Shown: positions 13,001 to 25,950 of the stretch, in pieces | How the letters are laid out: the number at the start of each line of letters is the position of its first letter | How positions within the stretch are numbered: the first letter of the stretch is position 1 | Source: Agriotes lineatus | Lineage: Eukaryota; Arthropoda; Insecta; Coleoptera; Elateridae | Length of the DNA: 64,000 nucleotides | Assembly (NCBI GenBank): GCA_940337035.1 | Contig: OW679203.1 | Location: forward strand, 31,753,495-31,817,494 | Direction of reading: 5' to 3' | Notes under the pieces: generated by a model | Databases searched by the model: none | The model's input: the letters and a program-made list of their open reading frames with translations, nothing else | What the model was told of the DNA's origin: nothing | Made by a program: the position numbers and the translations under genes

Positions 13001-16000
13001 ATACATTAAATTAATAATAAAATAGCATTATTATCACATCAACTTGCTGAAATTAGTAGAGTTTTAAAATTATTTTGTATTTTATGCCGAAAAAATTGTT
13101 TAAAATACAGTTTATCTGTGTTTTACCACATTTTTAAAACCAAATACGAATGCATTTGCTTAACTTTATTTATCTTCCTTTGAACAGAACTATCTTTTGT
13201 CTGAATGCCATTTTATTCTACTCTCAAAGATAACTACTAGACGAATCTTTTAGATATAATCCAAGTGATTTCTTAATGATATTCCTGATTATTACGTTCC
13301 ATCTACCAAACTCGTTTCTTTTTGGCATGTCATTCCAAGCTAGTGACAAAGATAACCCGATTTAGCCCTATATTTTTAATGACGATCCAAATGATTTTGT
13401 CATAATATACCAGATTACTATGTAGGTACCATATACAAATCTTCAACCGCTTCTTTAACTTTCATCTACTTGCCTACATGTTATGCATTACTTTTTCTTT
13501 CTTTGGGTAAGACTATCTTCCTTTTGGTATGATATTTAAGTAACTAGTTTCAGACGTATCTTTTAGATGATTACCCCAGTGATTTTCTCATGATATTCCT
13601 GATTATTACATACTATATGGCCATCTTGAGTTCACTTCTTTAATATTCATCTTCTTGACTACATGTTATGCATTAGTTTTTTTTTTTTATAAGACTATCT
13701 TCCTTTTGGTATGACATTTCAATGCGACTGTGTAATTAGTTTTAGACGCAATTTTTAGATGGTCACCATAGCGATTTTCTCATATTCCTGGTTATTACGT
13801 TCCATATACCTATATTCAATTGGTTTCTTTGATCTTCATCTACTTGACTACACGTTAGGCATTGGTTTTTCTTTCTTTGGATAAGACAATCTTTTTAGTA
13901 AGTTATTTTAATCTAGTGACTAAGCAACTAGATTTAAATGCTTCCTTTAGATGATATCCCTGACTATACCAACATGGGGTTAGAAACCAATAAGAATGCG
14001 TAAATTTTTTCGGTTTCTATGTATTACAACAGTAATTTCAGTAACTATGACGATATCCATTATACAAACCTTTGTATAACTGATGTGATACCAACCTTTA
14101 TATAATCGCACTTATTAAAATCACATAGAATTGACTAAAAAACGTGACAGGTATACTAAAATGATATTAAACCCCATATAAACGAATTAAAGATTTAACA
14201 AGTAAACACAAAATTATTAAATTTATAAATTACCTGTTTACTAATTTTACTGTACTTACTTTCTTTATTCATGAAGCTGGACGTCTCTCGTGGTGTTTCA
14301 GACAATACGTCTCGTATAATCGATTATTTTCGATCGTCTATTTGTATAATATATGATTATTACGTGTTATATACATATCTTCACTTCGCTTCATTAATCT
14401 TCATCTACTTAATACATGTTATGCATTAGTCTTCCTTTGGATATAACTGTTTTCTTTTTGGTAAGACATTTCAAGCTAGTGACAAAGATAATCAGTTTTA
14501 GCTCCATCTTTTACATGGTCACCCCAGTGATTTTCTCATGATATCCCTGATTATTATGTACGATATACCCATCTTCAATTCACCTCTTTAACCTTCATCT
14601 ACGTAGCTACACGTTATGCATTAGTTTTTCATTTCATTCTAGTGGCTAAGTAACTAGTTTTAGACGCATCTTTTAGATGGTTACCCCAGTGATTATCTAA
14701 TGATATCCCTGATTATTACATACTACACCTATCTCCAATTTGATACATTCATCTTCATCTACTTGGTACATGTTATACATTGGCGTTTCTTCATTTGAAT
14801 AAAACTATTTATTTTTGGCAAGTGATCTTAAGCTAGTGACAAAGATAACCACTTTTAATCCCATCTGTTAGATGACGATATACTTAATTATTACCTACCA
14901 TATACCCATCTTCAATCCACCTCTATAATCTTCATCTACTTGACTACATGTTATGAATTAGTGTTTCTATCTTTGGGTAGTTTTAGACGCACTCCAGTAA
15001 TTTTCTCATGATATCCGTGATTATTACGTACCATATACACATTTCCATTCACTTCTTAAATCGTCATCGGCTTGACCCAATGTTATGCATTAACCTTTCT
15101 TTCTTTGGATGAGACTATTTTATTTCTGGCATGATACTTCAATCTAGTGACTTAGTAACTAGTTTTAGACGCATCTTTTAGATGGTCACCCTAGTGATTT
15201 TCTCATGATATCCCTGGTTATTACGTACCATACACCCATTTCCAATTCGCTTATTTAATCTTTATCAACTTGGCTACATGTTACGTATTAGTTTTTTTTT
15301 CTTTTGATAAGACTTTCCTCCGTTTGGTATAACATTTCAATCTAGTGTCTAAGTAACTAGTTTTAGACGCATCTTTTGGGTGGTTCCTAATTATTATGTA
15401 CCATATACCCATTTTCATTCACTTCGTTAGTCTTAATGTGCTTGACAACGTGTTTCAATTATTTAGCATTAGTTTCCCTTCACCATTTGTTCCTTTATAC
15501 GTCCATGTGATTTACAATAGGTAACTTTGATGACATTTTTGTATTTTTGTCTGTATTACAGATGATATTAAGCATTCCTTTTTCCTTCTTGTCTATTTTT
15601 AGCTCTTTCACCTTGAGATTATTCTATCCACTACCAAACCGAACAACATACAGTGCTAATATACAGCCGAACATAGGTAGTCAAATGAGTTAGAATACAG
15701 TTTATGAGTTTTCTATGCGTTAGGCAGAAATAGTGTTTTCTGAAAACAAAACACCTTCATTCTGCGGATGCCAGATGTTAATCGCATGTAGGTCTATTTC
15801 TGTCTAACGCATACAAAGCCCATAAACTGTATTCTAGCACATTTGACTGCCTATGTTTGCATTCTCTATATTCGCACTGTATATTGAATATATAGTATAT
15901 ATTATTCAAGCTGTTAGTACCTGTTTGAGGCTTGGCTGTGCTGTTTCTAACAATTTTGAATTTAGCGTTTTTCTGTTAACATATCGTTCAGTTCAATTTA

Positions 16001-19000
16001 ATCTGTATTATATAAAGACTGTCTTATGACGAATGAGGCTGCATTATAACTCATTTAGTAAAGATGAGGAATTAGTGATTTATAGGAATTAATAACCATT
16101 TTTCATTTCGTTTTGGAATTTCCATTTCTTCAACATTTTTATTTAGATTGCTTCTAAGTTTGAATTATCTGTTAACCTTATTTTGGTTAACTTAACTATT
16201 ACTCAAAATCCCCGGTTTTTTCTTGATCGTTAGTATCGTCTCCTCTAAATGTGCTCTCGTTAGCAATGACGGTTGACGACACTCGGTAAATCTTGTTTCA
16301 TCCATTCTCAAATATTCTTAAACCATTCCTTCTTCCAGATCTACGTTTTGCAGTTTACTATTTTAGGTAAAAGGCACATCTATATCCAATTCCGTTAGAA
16401 AACAGCATGTGCTTATTGCTATTTTTTGTTTTATCTGATTTGTATATGTTCAGTATGGTTGTCATCCAGTTATTTAGTTTATGTTATGGTACAAACGCGT
16501 TGGTTTGGTCAGCGACTGTAATCAATGCTACGTTCCGTCTATGTATACGTAATGTATATGTCACCATTTTAGCACATCCAGGACGATGGTCCTTAGAATT
16601 TCTTTCTGGAATTCTTGTAATTTATTAATGTTGCTTTTGGTAGCACAATATCAACACCATACCAGTTTGGTTACTTCATTATAAAAAATATGATCTTATA
16701 CATTGTCAGTTAGAACTTTTTTCTAATAAATTAGCGCATTTAACTGTATTTTATGTTTATCTATTTTTCATGTTTTTGGCATTCTCTTTCCAGCATAGCT
16801 TAACATCTAGGTTTAGTACCATGTTTCGCAGTGTCGGCATACGCTATTTATAGTCTTTCAATATGTTAAATATTAAAAGAGAATTACAGTTATATACGCA
16901 ATGATACTAGAAACCAAAATAAGGGATTTTGGGAGGGGGGAGGGCGTCTTCCGAATACAAACAACGTTATAATTTTAATTAGTTATCAAGCAAGCAATTG
17001 TCATAACAGCTAATACTTTAATAAACAATGACCCTGAGGGGGGGAGGGGCTTCGATTTTCTAATGTTAAGCACTTCTAATCACAATTCCACGACCACTCA
17101 GTAGAATATATAATGCAATTTCAATTACCTTATGCAGTTGGCAGTACATGCTGCTCATTGGAACATTTGCCGTCGGAGAACGTTGATCTCGAAGATGGGG
17201 CATTTAACTCAAAAGCTGTGGTGATGCAACAGCCGAAGAGGAAAACACTTGGTTTTAGAGTGCGCTTGCAAGACGAGATAGGGTTGCGAAGAAATCCACC
17301 ATACGTAAAGCAGTGTGGTAGTTTACGAAATGGTTTTCATTGGTCCGACAATACCCTTTGCTATTTTTTTATTAGAACCCTTTTACAAAAATCCGGAGTT
17401 TAGCCGTAATTGAAATTGTAGTTTGGCGAAATTATGGTTTCTATATTACACAGCGAACTAATTTCATACGCCGGCGCCTCACACTTTAATCAACACCATC
17501 AAACACCCCGGGCTAAATCCTAAATAGCCCGCCACCTACATCGTAAGTCGGGACTCGGGAGCCACAGGCGGGCTTGAATAGTAAATCCCGACTGAAGATC
17601 GAAATCTAGATTTGCAGCTCGCCGGCTTTTGTTATTTCCCTCTTGCACGGGGGTAACAGCAAATGTAAATCCCCAAGAAATGTGTAGACATTAACTGCCT
17701 AAACAAACAATGCTTTAATGTGAGCTGGTATCGCGCGTCTAATTCCGCGAAACAAACGATCACGACCAGCTTAGACCAAAATAACCAAGAACTAAATTGG
17801 CCCACAACAAGTGCATTCGTTAGTGCAACTTCACAAGTGTATAAAAAGTACAGGACAGATGCTAATACGCTACCATGTGGTACCTCTGCGTCGATTTATT
17901 TTAGTTATGGTTATTGATTTCCGTTGTATTATCCTGAATAAGCTGATATATTTTTAAATTGCACGTCTTTTATCTATTATTTATAAATGTACCCCATTAC
18001 ACATCTAGTTACGTGGGATTTCACGATCGACGCCGCCACTGGTTTTATGCCAGTGAAGGGGGCAGTTAGAGTACAGTTTGGAGTCTTCTCATTTGAATTC
18101 AATGTGATTTGCTATGTTGGAGCATTTACGGCCTTTATTGCACATTCGGTCTTTTTCGTCGGATACGTAAGCTTCCCAAGCATAACATCAATTTGAGGTT
18201 CTGTTCATATTGATGTATAGGAAAACTATATTTTCGATTTTCTATCGGATATAGAAAACAACGTACTGAATTTCGCCCGTCCTTGCATCAGCCTGAGTCC
18301 GTCTTAGACGCCATCTGCAGCTTTTCTTTTTACCGAGTCTACTACAAACCAAACCGAAATACCGCCAAAACATTCCTTCGCTCTGCCCGGTCCGAAATCT
18401 TCGTTTGAGCCCGAAGTCCAGACGGTTTCTCTCCGCCTCGTTTGTTCAGCTTTCACTGCATTAAGCTAAGTACTTCTACGTTATGGTATGCATGCGACCT
18501 AAATTTTGAGCACTATTACTAGCCCCGGCTTTCGCAGCTGTGCCCAACAAAAATTATATTTATCTTGGTGTATTTAATATAGCCGTATCATATTTTATAA
18601 TGTTTCATTTTTAGTGAAGCAAAATGCAGCACACATTTTCAGTGAAATAAACTAGCTACTTTTCAGAGAAACTGAACCTGCAGAGAAAGCTCGAATCTTG
18701 TCATTTCATCGTCGTCCTACACAGTAACATGAATGTGTTTTCGTACCTACTAATTTGACAATCGCAAGCGCTTTCAGTTTAAAAATCCCCCCCCCCTTTC
18801 CACTAGCTAGTTGAGCAATATTTAGGCTTGTTACAGGTCATAAACGGCAATTTACCTGTGACACATTTTATTATCCCTAATTTTCTTCCAATGGTTTATA
18901 AATGTAAATTATATAACTAAAACTTGCAGGGCCATGGAAATAATCTTCAAGAGAATGTTCAATGTCTGGTACCATTCCGACTTTATCTTTAACAGAAGCT

Positions 19001-20708
19001 CAATGGGCAAGGAATTGTTTTACTTGGCAGACAAAATGAAAGCATTCACCACAGCTGTAAGCATGATAAAGGGTTGCTAATAAAGTTCATCGGAACTTTG
19101 CAGAATGTTTTAACTGTGCCATTATTATCGCATTACCTTACTCACATGTTTCTAAATTTCAGGTTGTTAAAGAGAAGCGGGAGGCTTACCAGAGAATGGT
19201 CCAGGAAAAGAAGCAGCTGCCAGAAGGGATTGCTACTGAAGGTACGTATCATATTTGATATTTAAAAAATCGCTGTGGAAATACGATTATTTAGCGAAGC
19301 TTCAAATGCCAATTTCCAAAGAGTCGGTGTATCGCTCAGCTGGTGTTACCTCTTATACGAATATATTTCGCCCGTAAAATGGCATTATTTAATAAAACAT
19401 ATTACTTGAGTGAAGAAGGGAATGGGTCGATTTACTATGGCTTTATGAAAATTCAAAAAAATTATTCGGCGAAAGTAATCAATTCCTAGAATTCCTTATG
19501 ATAACGTATTTGCTACTTCTTGTAACATAAAAGGTAGTCGTTGTGCACTAACATATTCCAAAAACAATTCCAAATTTGAGGTATACATTCGTATTATCAT
19601 ATTTATCTGCCTAACTAGAGCCACGCAAAAGGACAACCTTTCTTCAACAACTCATACAATTGTCAGAAGAGGGAGCAAAATTTACGGATGAAGAATTGAG
19701 GGAAGAAGTTGATACCTTCATGATAGCGGTAAGGAAAAATAGCCAACAGAAACTTAATATATAGAAACAAATAACCATTGCATGCACGTAGTGAAGGTTG
19801 CAACACTTAAAATATTTTCTAATGCTGATCCGTCAATATTCCCAAATCAAACAACCTGTAGTGAAACAATAACAAGCTGACTTACCTACGCATAACGTTT
19901 CTATCATATAGTAGACGGTTGATTGCTCTAACATAATTATATGAGATACCAATGTTTTCAGGGCAGTGACACAACAGCTTCAATGAACAGTTTTACCTTT
20001 ATGATGCTTGGAATGCACCCCGACATACAGGTACATCTACGGACGACACATTTCACATGTTTCATTTGCTTAAACATTCTTCTTCCAGGAAAAAGTATAT
20101 GAGGAAGTCATGGACGTCCTAGGACCAGACCGGCCAGTGGAATGCAAAGACTTGGGAAAATTTACCTACTTGGAGAGGGTAATTAAGGAAACGTTGAGAC
20201 TGTTCCCAGTGGGCCCAGTGATTGTTCGAGCCGTTAGCAAAGATATACAGTTGGGTAATGAAATTAATATCCGTGCTTCATAACATCTGGTTGTAACTTA
20301 AACCATTTTTAGAACACTGCACAATTCCTGCTGGTAGCTCCGTGGTGCTGGCCATGATAACCTTGCACAGAGATCCAGAACTGTGGCCCGATCCTCTCAG
20401 ATTCGACCCTGATCGTTTCCTGCCAGAAGAAGTGGCAAAGCGTCACCCTTACAGCTATCTTCCGTTTTCTGGGGGACCACGCAACTGCGTTGGTAAGCAC
20501 TTTATTTAGAAGAAGGAAAACGTACTAATAATTATGTATGAAAGGTCCTAAGTATGCGTCCATGGCCATGAAGGCTTTGATCGCTACGGTGATTAGGAAA
20601 TATCGTGTTTATACCGACTACAGGAGTGTTGAAGAAATTAAGTTGAAGGCCGATTTGATGCTGAAACCTGTGGATGGTTATAGTGTTGGTATGGAACTAA
20701 GGGGGTAA
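10005..20708 (+). CDS. CYP4: Cytochrome P450, CYP4 family, paralogue 1 (11 exons)
   Basis: Exons: 10005-10212, 10265-10462, 10515-10700, 10759-10825, 18930-19056, 19163-19241, 19619-19728, 19962-20030, 20089-20254, 20313-20492, 20545-20708. All introns are GT-AG; they join to 1554 bases, 517 aa plus stop, the usual CYP4 size. The protein has an N-terminal hydrophobic anchor (about residues 17-34), a basic stop-transfer KKRK, the PLALPFIG hinge, helix C W139-R143, I-helix EVDTFMIAGSDTT (318-330), K-helix E382-R385, FDPDRF (434-439) and the heme loop FSGGPRNCVG with Cys462. It should be an ER-bound, heme-thiolate mono-oxygenase that takes electrons from P450 reductase. The I-helix has Ala325 and Ser327 instead of the common Glu and His. 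V136 replaces the usual Gly at the exon 2/3 junction, in both paralogues. Subfamily and substrate cannot be assigned. Confidence 0.95.
10985..12010 (-). pseudogene. LINE tail remnant inside intron 4 of gene 1
   Basis: On the minus strand, 12000-11930 reads AYGSETWALTNKILAK, the post-RT segment typical of insect LINEs. 11220-10990 reads a degenerate R-rich C-terminal tail with QRWTV. Between them (about 11275-11930) lies AT-rich DNA missing from the equivalent place in gene 2. The same remnant occurs in gene 2 intron 4 at 30920-31260, so it was there before the gene duplicated. No intact frame remains. Confidence 0.6.
12316..12340 (+). repeat. (ATT)n microsatellite
   Basis: About eight uninterrupted ATT triplets lie inside intron 4 of P450 gene 1. 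The equivalent position in gene 2 intron 4 (around 31520) has no such run. Confidence 0.9.
13185..15480 (+). repeat. Diverged ~200 bp tandem repeat array, gene 1 intron 4
   Basis: About ten diverged units recur with the landmarks TTTTAGACGCATCTTTTAGA, TTCTCATGATATCCCTGATT and TGTTATGCATTAG. TTATGCATTA-type landmarks sit near 13481, 13665, 13855, 14409, 14615, 14770, 14949, 15081, 15282 and 15467, so spacing ranges from about 130 to 205 bases, with partial units. A ~400 bp non-repeat segment interrupts the array near 13965-14330. The homologous intron of gene 2 has a shorter version at 32430-33720. No coding potential is seen. Confidence 0.85.
15651..15879. mobile_element. 229 bp fold-back MITE with TA flanks
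   Basis: The element starts with CAGTGCTAATATAC and ends with GTATATTCGCACTG, approximately inverted, with arms of about 85 bases (for example AATACAGTTTATG in each) and TA on both sides. The homologous intron of gene 2 near 33885 lacks it and reads straight through around TATATTAAATG, so the insertion came after the gene duplication. TA flanks and CAG ends suggest a Tc1/mariner-mobilised MITE. It has no ORF. Confidence 0.8.
15900..18929 (+). other. 3' half of P450 gene 1 intron 4
   Basis: The block is collinear, with gaps, with gene 2 intron 4 from about 33910 to 39590. Well-conserved patches include the region around 17720-17920 (match at 37510-37715) and 18290-18480. A reading frame at 17113-17403 is not preserved in the other copy, so I do not treat it as a gene. 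The site at 18304-18306 (TTA) is the empty counterpart of the Harbinger-type insertion in gene 2. Confidence 0.6.
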
Positions 20709-20787
20709 AAGAAGATCATGATACACAAAGTAGTTTTCTGAGGTTAATGGAGCAGTATATAATGCTGATTTTGTGACATTGGATCGA

Positions 20788-20793
20788 AATAAA
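20788..20793 (+). terminator. Polyadenylation signal of P450 gene 1
   Basis: AATAAA lies 80 bases past the stop codon, in a context (GGATCGAAATAAA) that is conserved after gene 2. It probably ends the mRNA of gene 1. Confidence 0.75.
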
Positions 20794-20829
20794 GCATTAG
20801 TTAATTGCACATGTATTTTTTAGAAAATA

Positions 20830-22854
20830 GTTAAACTATTTCAATAGCTACTATGTTAGGACACCTTGAAACGTTCAAACTATTCCCCGAAATTATTGCA
20901 TTCTTTGTTTAATGTACTCTCGTTTCAGCATTACATTTCAAACAGATAACCTTTAGTACAAGGCCAAGGAGGCAGTGACACCTGTTGAGCTCAGCTTACG
21001 GACCCACCGCAGATCTCTTGCAGATTTCTATACTATATTATTTGGTTCTATGTCAATTCCTTTGAGTCATTATAAGAGCCATCAACAGAGGTTAGTTTTC
21101 TTTAGACTCCCTCTATATGCAAGAGTTGGGCATGTAAGAGATTTATTTTGGATCCACAAACCATAGAGTACCCGATTTTTGCTAATTTTAAACTTTATGT
21201 ATATTCTTTTCCAATAAAACAAATGAAATATATTATTGCTAAATCACATGATCCTTGATTTGTGGATCCAATGGCTCATCGCTTACTATATGCAAGATCT
21301 CTAGCTTTCTTCAAAGAGCACCTTTGCGCGGGTGATTTGGAGCAAACGTTTTTAGCTTGCTTATCTTGTTTTATTTTCTAGAACAGGAGGCCCATTGTCT
21401 GGCTTTTAACAAGCAAATTGAGACATGGTTCTTAGCTACGTGACGAAAAGCGCGTAGAATTCTTGCACGATATGGTGCAATCAAGAAGTTTTATATGGGT
21501 TAGAAAGAGAAAGAGCTATCACGCCTTTTCGGCATTTTCCCGCTCTATTGGCGTCTTTAGGATTCAGTTAGCGACAGCGTTACGAAAAGGTGGAATTGTG
21601 TTTGACCCCGCGGAAGCTTCGGCGGCAGTTGGGTCCTGTTAAAACTAATTATGAGAGCGTTATTTTTGTGCCTGAATCCCGTAAAGTGTTTTAATTATTG
21701 AGAACTACAGTTACATTTTGTTATTTAGACGTGAACGTTTGTGAGTACAGGCGGCATATAATCGAACCAGTTGTTGTGATATTATGTTACTCGTATATAC
21801 ATTATCGAACCATATGTGCGACGACTTAGGCTAATTATAATTCGCAAAGGTGACGAGAACTAATTATTATGAATCCTAAACGGAAAAAATCGGTTTATAA
21901 TCTAGTCGGAGATTTATCAACACCGTTAGCAAAAAGTACGAATGGGGCAGACATCGCCGATAATATAGAATGCCGGATATAAAGGTAACAAGGAATAAAC
22001 ATTTGCATACGCATCTTATGAAAATAAAAAAAAATACCATTGTCCACGAAAGTTCACAATATACCAATCTGACAGCTTAGTTGGGTGACCGCTTAACGTG
22101 TCTATTACTGGTGACGCGAATACAAATCGAAACGTACCTACAAAGAAAAAGCGATCAGTCTCGCTCAAAGTTTTTCAGTTAATACTCCACCAAAAATGAC
22201 GCAAAATTATCCTGATAGGTTAAGTCGTTCTCAAATTCGCCTGTTTACAACTTTTTGAGTTACATTGAGTTACAAGAAGTACATAAAGCAGAAAAATATA
22301 GTTTATTTAATAACATTTATATTTAGGTAAGTTAAAAGTCCTGAGAACAATCTTTTTCAAGTTTGTGTAGCATTACAGACATTTGTTAAGGTAGTTCAAA
22401 ATTACAATGACCTGGACCTCCCAAAAAGTATTATGTCTATGGAGCGCTAGGGTGGCTTACCCGCAACTTTACTAAATTTCAACAGCTCTAGCAGACTTCT
22501 GATTCCCACTTAATGGCTGGAATAATAAGAGACACTTCGTTTAGATAAATCTAGCATTAAGTTTTAATAGGTCATCAGTTTGCACTGTGACGTTATCCTG
22601 GCGCAAATCTAATTAAGAAATGCAATTAATGTATTTCAAATTTGCTCATAGCTAACTTTCTGTCACATTTGGTGTTTACGAAACTCACCTTGTTGATAAA
22701 AATTCAAAACAATGCAAAACATTTTATAAGCTTAGGGTTGAGGAAACATGCCTGTACAAAAATGCCGATATGCACGCCGTTCAGAGCCTCTTAAATGTTA
22801 ACCTGGAAGATCACATGGGGTACAAATAGAAGCCGTTTTGCCAATTAAAGAGGA
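20830..22854. other. Intergenic DNA, no gene seen
   Basis: AT-rich sequence with short reading frames only. Homology to the gene 2 downstream region stops soon after the polyadenylation signal. The block found at 43113-43425 is absent here. Confidence 0.55.
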
Positions 22855-23155
22855 ACCGAGCTCTGTTGCCTAGCACGCCTGCTTAGCATTCGGGAGATCG
22901 TGGGTTCGATTCCAGCAACCGTCTGCTCTGATTTAGGTTTTTATGTGGTTTTCCTGAGTCAACAGAGTACCTTCTCTGAGGCGAATGCCGGGGCAGTACT
23001 TTTCCACCTTTCCTGGCCTGTCTTCCATTCTCCACCACTCCTTTCTCTCACCCATCCTATAATGCCTGTTCTTGCTTAAAGAGGGATGCTAGGTCCCTAT
23101 AGCAGTCCGCCCCCTGTTGGGAGAATTGAAATGACCTTGACCTTTCTTTTTTTTT
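22855..23155 (+). mobile_element. tRNA-derived SINE
   Basis: The head carries an RNA polymerase III promoter: a degenerate A box around TGTTGCCTAGCACGCC, shortened by a few bases, and a clear B box GGGTTCGATTCC at about 22909-22920. A tRNA-unrelated body follows (22925-23135), rich in CCACC and CTCC. The element ends in a T-rich tract before 23155. It is too divergent to fold as a functional tRNA. It lies between the two P450 genes. Confidence 0.7.
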
Positions 23156-25084
23156 CATTTAAAGATACTTATTTTCGTAGCTTCGAAACATAACTCCACC
23201 TGGCCTCCTGAGCTGAAAGTTCCAAAAAGACCTTGGGCTTTGCTCTCGCCGGGAAGCAAACCCACGCTCTTTCGGACCGGCGCGCCGCCGTAGAACACTT
23301 ATTTTTCAAGACAGCATTTCGTCACGAGGTGTATACCCCGGGGTGCTCGGTTGACGCTGCTCTGGGTGTGGACGGCACTCTTTCCGCGTACCCGGCTATT
23401 CGGACAGCAAAACAATATTCATTCCTCCCCTGTAATGCAAAAATGAAGCACCGAGGCCACTAAAACGGCTCTGCGAATGGAGCACCAAAGCGATCTCACC
23501 TGATCAAGGGATCCCCCATACTTTCAGACCCTAACACAAACCCGTTAAACGTTTATATTTTTTCCTGGGGTCGTTTAAAACGCATCAAATTGCATGTAAG
23601 CCACGAGTTGGTTACAAACTGAATCTGTCAAATAGAGCAGTTCCGTCCCATTACAGAAAGCTGCCTGTTTTACCGGCCGACCCCTCACATTTCCAGAGAG
23701 AAGAATATCTGAGAAATCAGCTACAGGCATCCAACGCCACCGTACTGACGATTTGGTTGCCTATCTGACAAGCCTGAAGAAGAGATTTATTTGTAATATA
23801 TAAGTATTGTAATAGTTACCTCGCTTAAAATGGAGTTTTTAAATAAAATATAAAATTTATAATTAGGGCAAGTGTTACTACATTTTATGAATTGTATAGT
23901 TTCGATCAAGAACTGCCTGTCAAATTACGGGCAAATTAAAATAATGTAATAATAATTACCAAAAATAAATGGTTTATTGCCCTTTCTCTATTTTACTTAT
24001 TTGCAATAAATTAGGACTTAGCTCCGGTGAACATGAAACAATTCTTAACTCAGAGGTCGGTTTATAAAATAAGCAGAAAACTTTGTATGACAAATAATTC
24101 CTTGTATGACAATTACTATCAATTATTAACGCAAATGCACTATTCCCAACTGATCATTAAATAACCTCTAAATTTAGTGCAATCCACAAATGATCGTCAG
24201 TGCTAAAATAACCCAAAATTAAATTTTTAAACACCAAAATGGCAAGAATGCATCAAGTTAATACAATTAATTCTGTGACGTAGCAACGGCTAACCTCGTT
24301 TGGTTTCAAAATGACGTCAAAACTCACGCTCAGATGTGCTTTTGTCCTATTTCCAGCAAAAACTGCAAATTTCGCGTCAACTCGCACTTTATAGGAACGC
24401 TATCTAAATTATTCGAAGCTGGATGGGCCTGGGATTCTGAAAACACGTTGAACTTCTTGGCAAAGGTCTATTCTTGCCGAACCCCAGTTTCTACAAGGCT
24501 GCACAAACTCATTGCTGTAAAATGTTACCCGTTTGAAGAGGTGCTCCGCTGTTGGTTGGAAAGACGCTACGGCAAATACTCGCTTGGAAATGGGTTGCTG
24601 GTCGTAAGTTACCCACAGGTTACTAAAGCTTTCCTCTCCAAATAGCATTAATTTTAGCCGCAATCAACTAATGAAAGACACGTTCCATCACGTTTTGGTT
24701 TACGACAAATGTTTATGCGAGAAAATACTGGAGCGAATTGACAACTATCTGCGATCACTAAAACACACGAAGTGTGCATTAAACCTCGAAGCGTATAGGC
24801 CTATTCGTGTGGGTTTTAGCATTTTAATTTAATTAAACCTCTATGGAAATTGTGACGTCCGTTATTCGTTTTTGCTTGTTTCATATTTCTTATCTCAGGG
24901 TTACGTGTGCTCGTGTACAATACGGGGAAAATCGTACAACTTATGCTCTTTACTCAATTTATTTAAAATTCGTGTCACAAATAGAACTGTCTACATATGT
25001 CAACAATGTTAGTTTTTACAACAATTAAAAATAAGTTAATATTCAAAATAAAATCTGGAGACTTCCACTAGGTACATTTTTAAC
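23156..25084. other. Intergenic DNA, no gene seen
   Basis: I found no recognisable protein. A GC-richer patch at 23215-23300 contains, on the minus strand, a weak tRNA-like string (GTGGGTTTGCTTCCC) that could be the remains of another SINE. The frames around 24334-24663 show no domain. Confidence 0.45.
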
Positions 25085-25950
25085 AAAATAAAAGCTTAGA
25101 ATTTATGGGCATGCTGATAGCGAAGACGACAGAGCACAACATTGCTCTTCATTTGACGTTCGTTGACTCTATCGAGACATGTGCAAGACTAGCGGCAATG
25201 AATAAGGCAAGAGTCGGTGTTTCAACGTTGCTCAACACATCTACGCCAATGCCACGTTTCAGATCAAGCTGGAAGATCCCGATTGAGGGAAGCGTTTGTC
25301 AAAGAACATTATATCCCCAAATGCTTTCCCTCTGGCTGAAGGAGACATCTTTAAAAATCTATCTTTAGAAAAAACAGGCACTAACATGGATACGACACTT
25401 ACTTTAATTAGCTGAGCTTCAATGACGACTTCGTGCTGATAATCAGTAACCTGGACGATGTGAAGGACATGTTTCAACGTAGTATCAGCAAAGGTCGCCT
25501 TGAAGATGAACCTCCAAACTCTTCTTTCAGACACCGCTGATATTAAGGATGAGAGCTGCGTCTACCTAAGTCACAATATCAAGCTGGGAAGAAAACCAAA
25601 CCACCGAAACTGCCAAGACGCTTGGACTACCGGGGATGGGTTTTCGAAAGTTATTTATACTCAAGTACTAACAATACGGTTTAGAAACTACCACGATTAC
25701 CCAAACCAGTCCCAACCAACTGAAAATAAGCCAGGCCATAGAAAGGACAATTCTGGAGATAGAATGCACAACAAAAGAATCACAATACGCAACAGGGTAC
25801 CAGACAGCCTACAAATCTGAGCGTAGGAACACCTTAATGAAAATGGTTTGATGGCATCGATTGGGCTGCTCGAAAGAACTAACTGCATCAGCGTCGAGTA
25901 GAATGGAAGACGGCTACATAAAAGTATGGATGGAAACAAATGATGATTAA
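25085..25950 (+). pseudogene. Non-LTR retrotransposon RT remnant
   Basis: Successive frames give recognisable reverse transcriptase blocks. 25112 onward has LIAKTTEHNIALHLTFVDS, the segment leading to the first catalytic Asp. About 25290 has a degraded R-GVCQ region. 25418-25477 has FNDDFVLIISNLDDV, where the YADD box has become FNDD. Then follow KMNLQT and CVYLSHNIKLGR, and a degraded tail. The motif set matches insect LINE RTs and differs from the RTE-like element at 5800-9163. Many frameshifts and stops make it inactive. Endonuclease and 5' parts were not found upstream. Confidence 0.7.

Noticed and set aside
17113..17403. 96-codon frame in gene 1 intron 4
   Set aside because: The aligned part of gene 2 intron 4 (about 37290-37400) does not preserve the frame, so there is no sign of selection for protein.
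23215..23300. Minus-strand tRNA-like string near the first SINE
   Set aside because: Only a weak B-box-like match (GTGGGTTTGCTTCCC) and no A box. Insufficient for a SINE or tRNA call.
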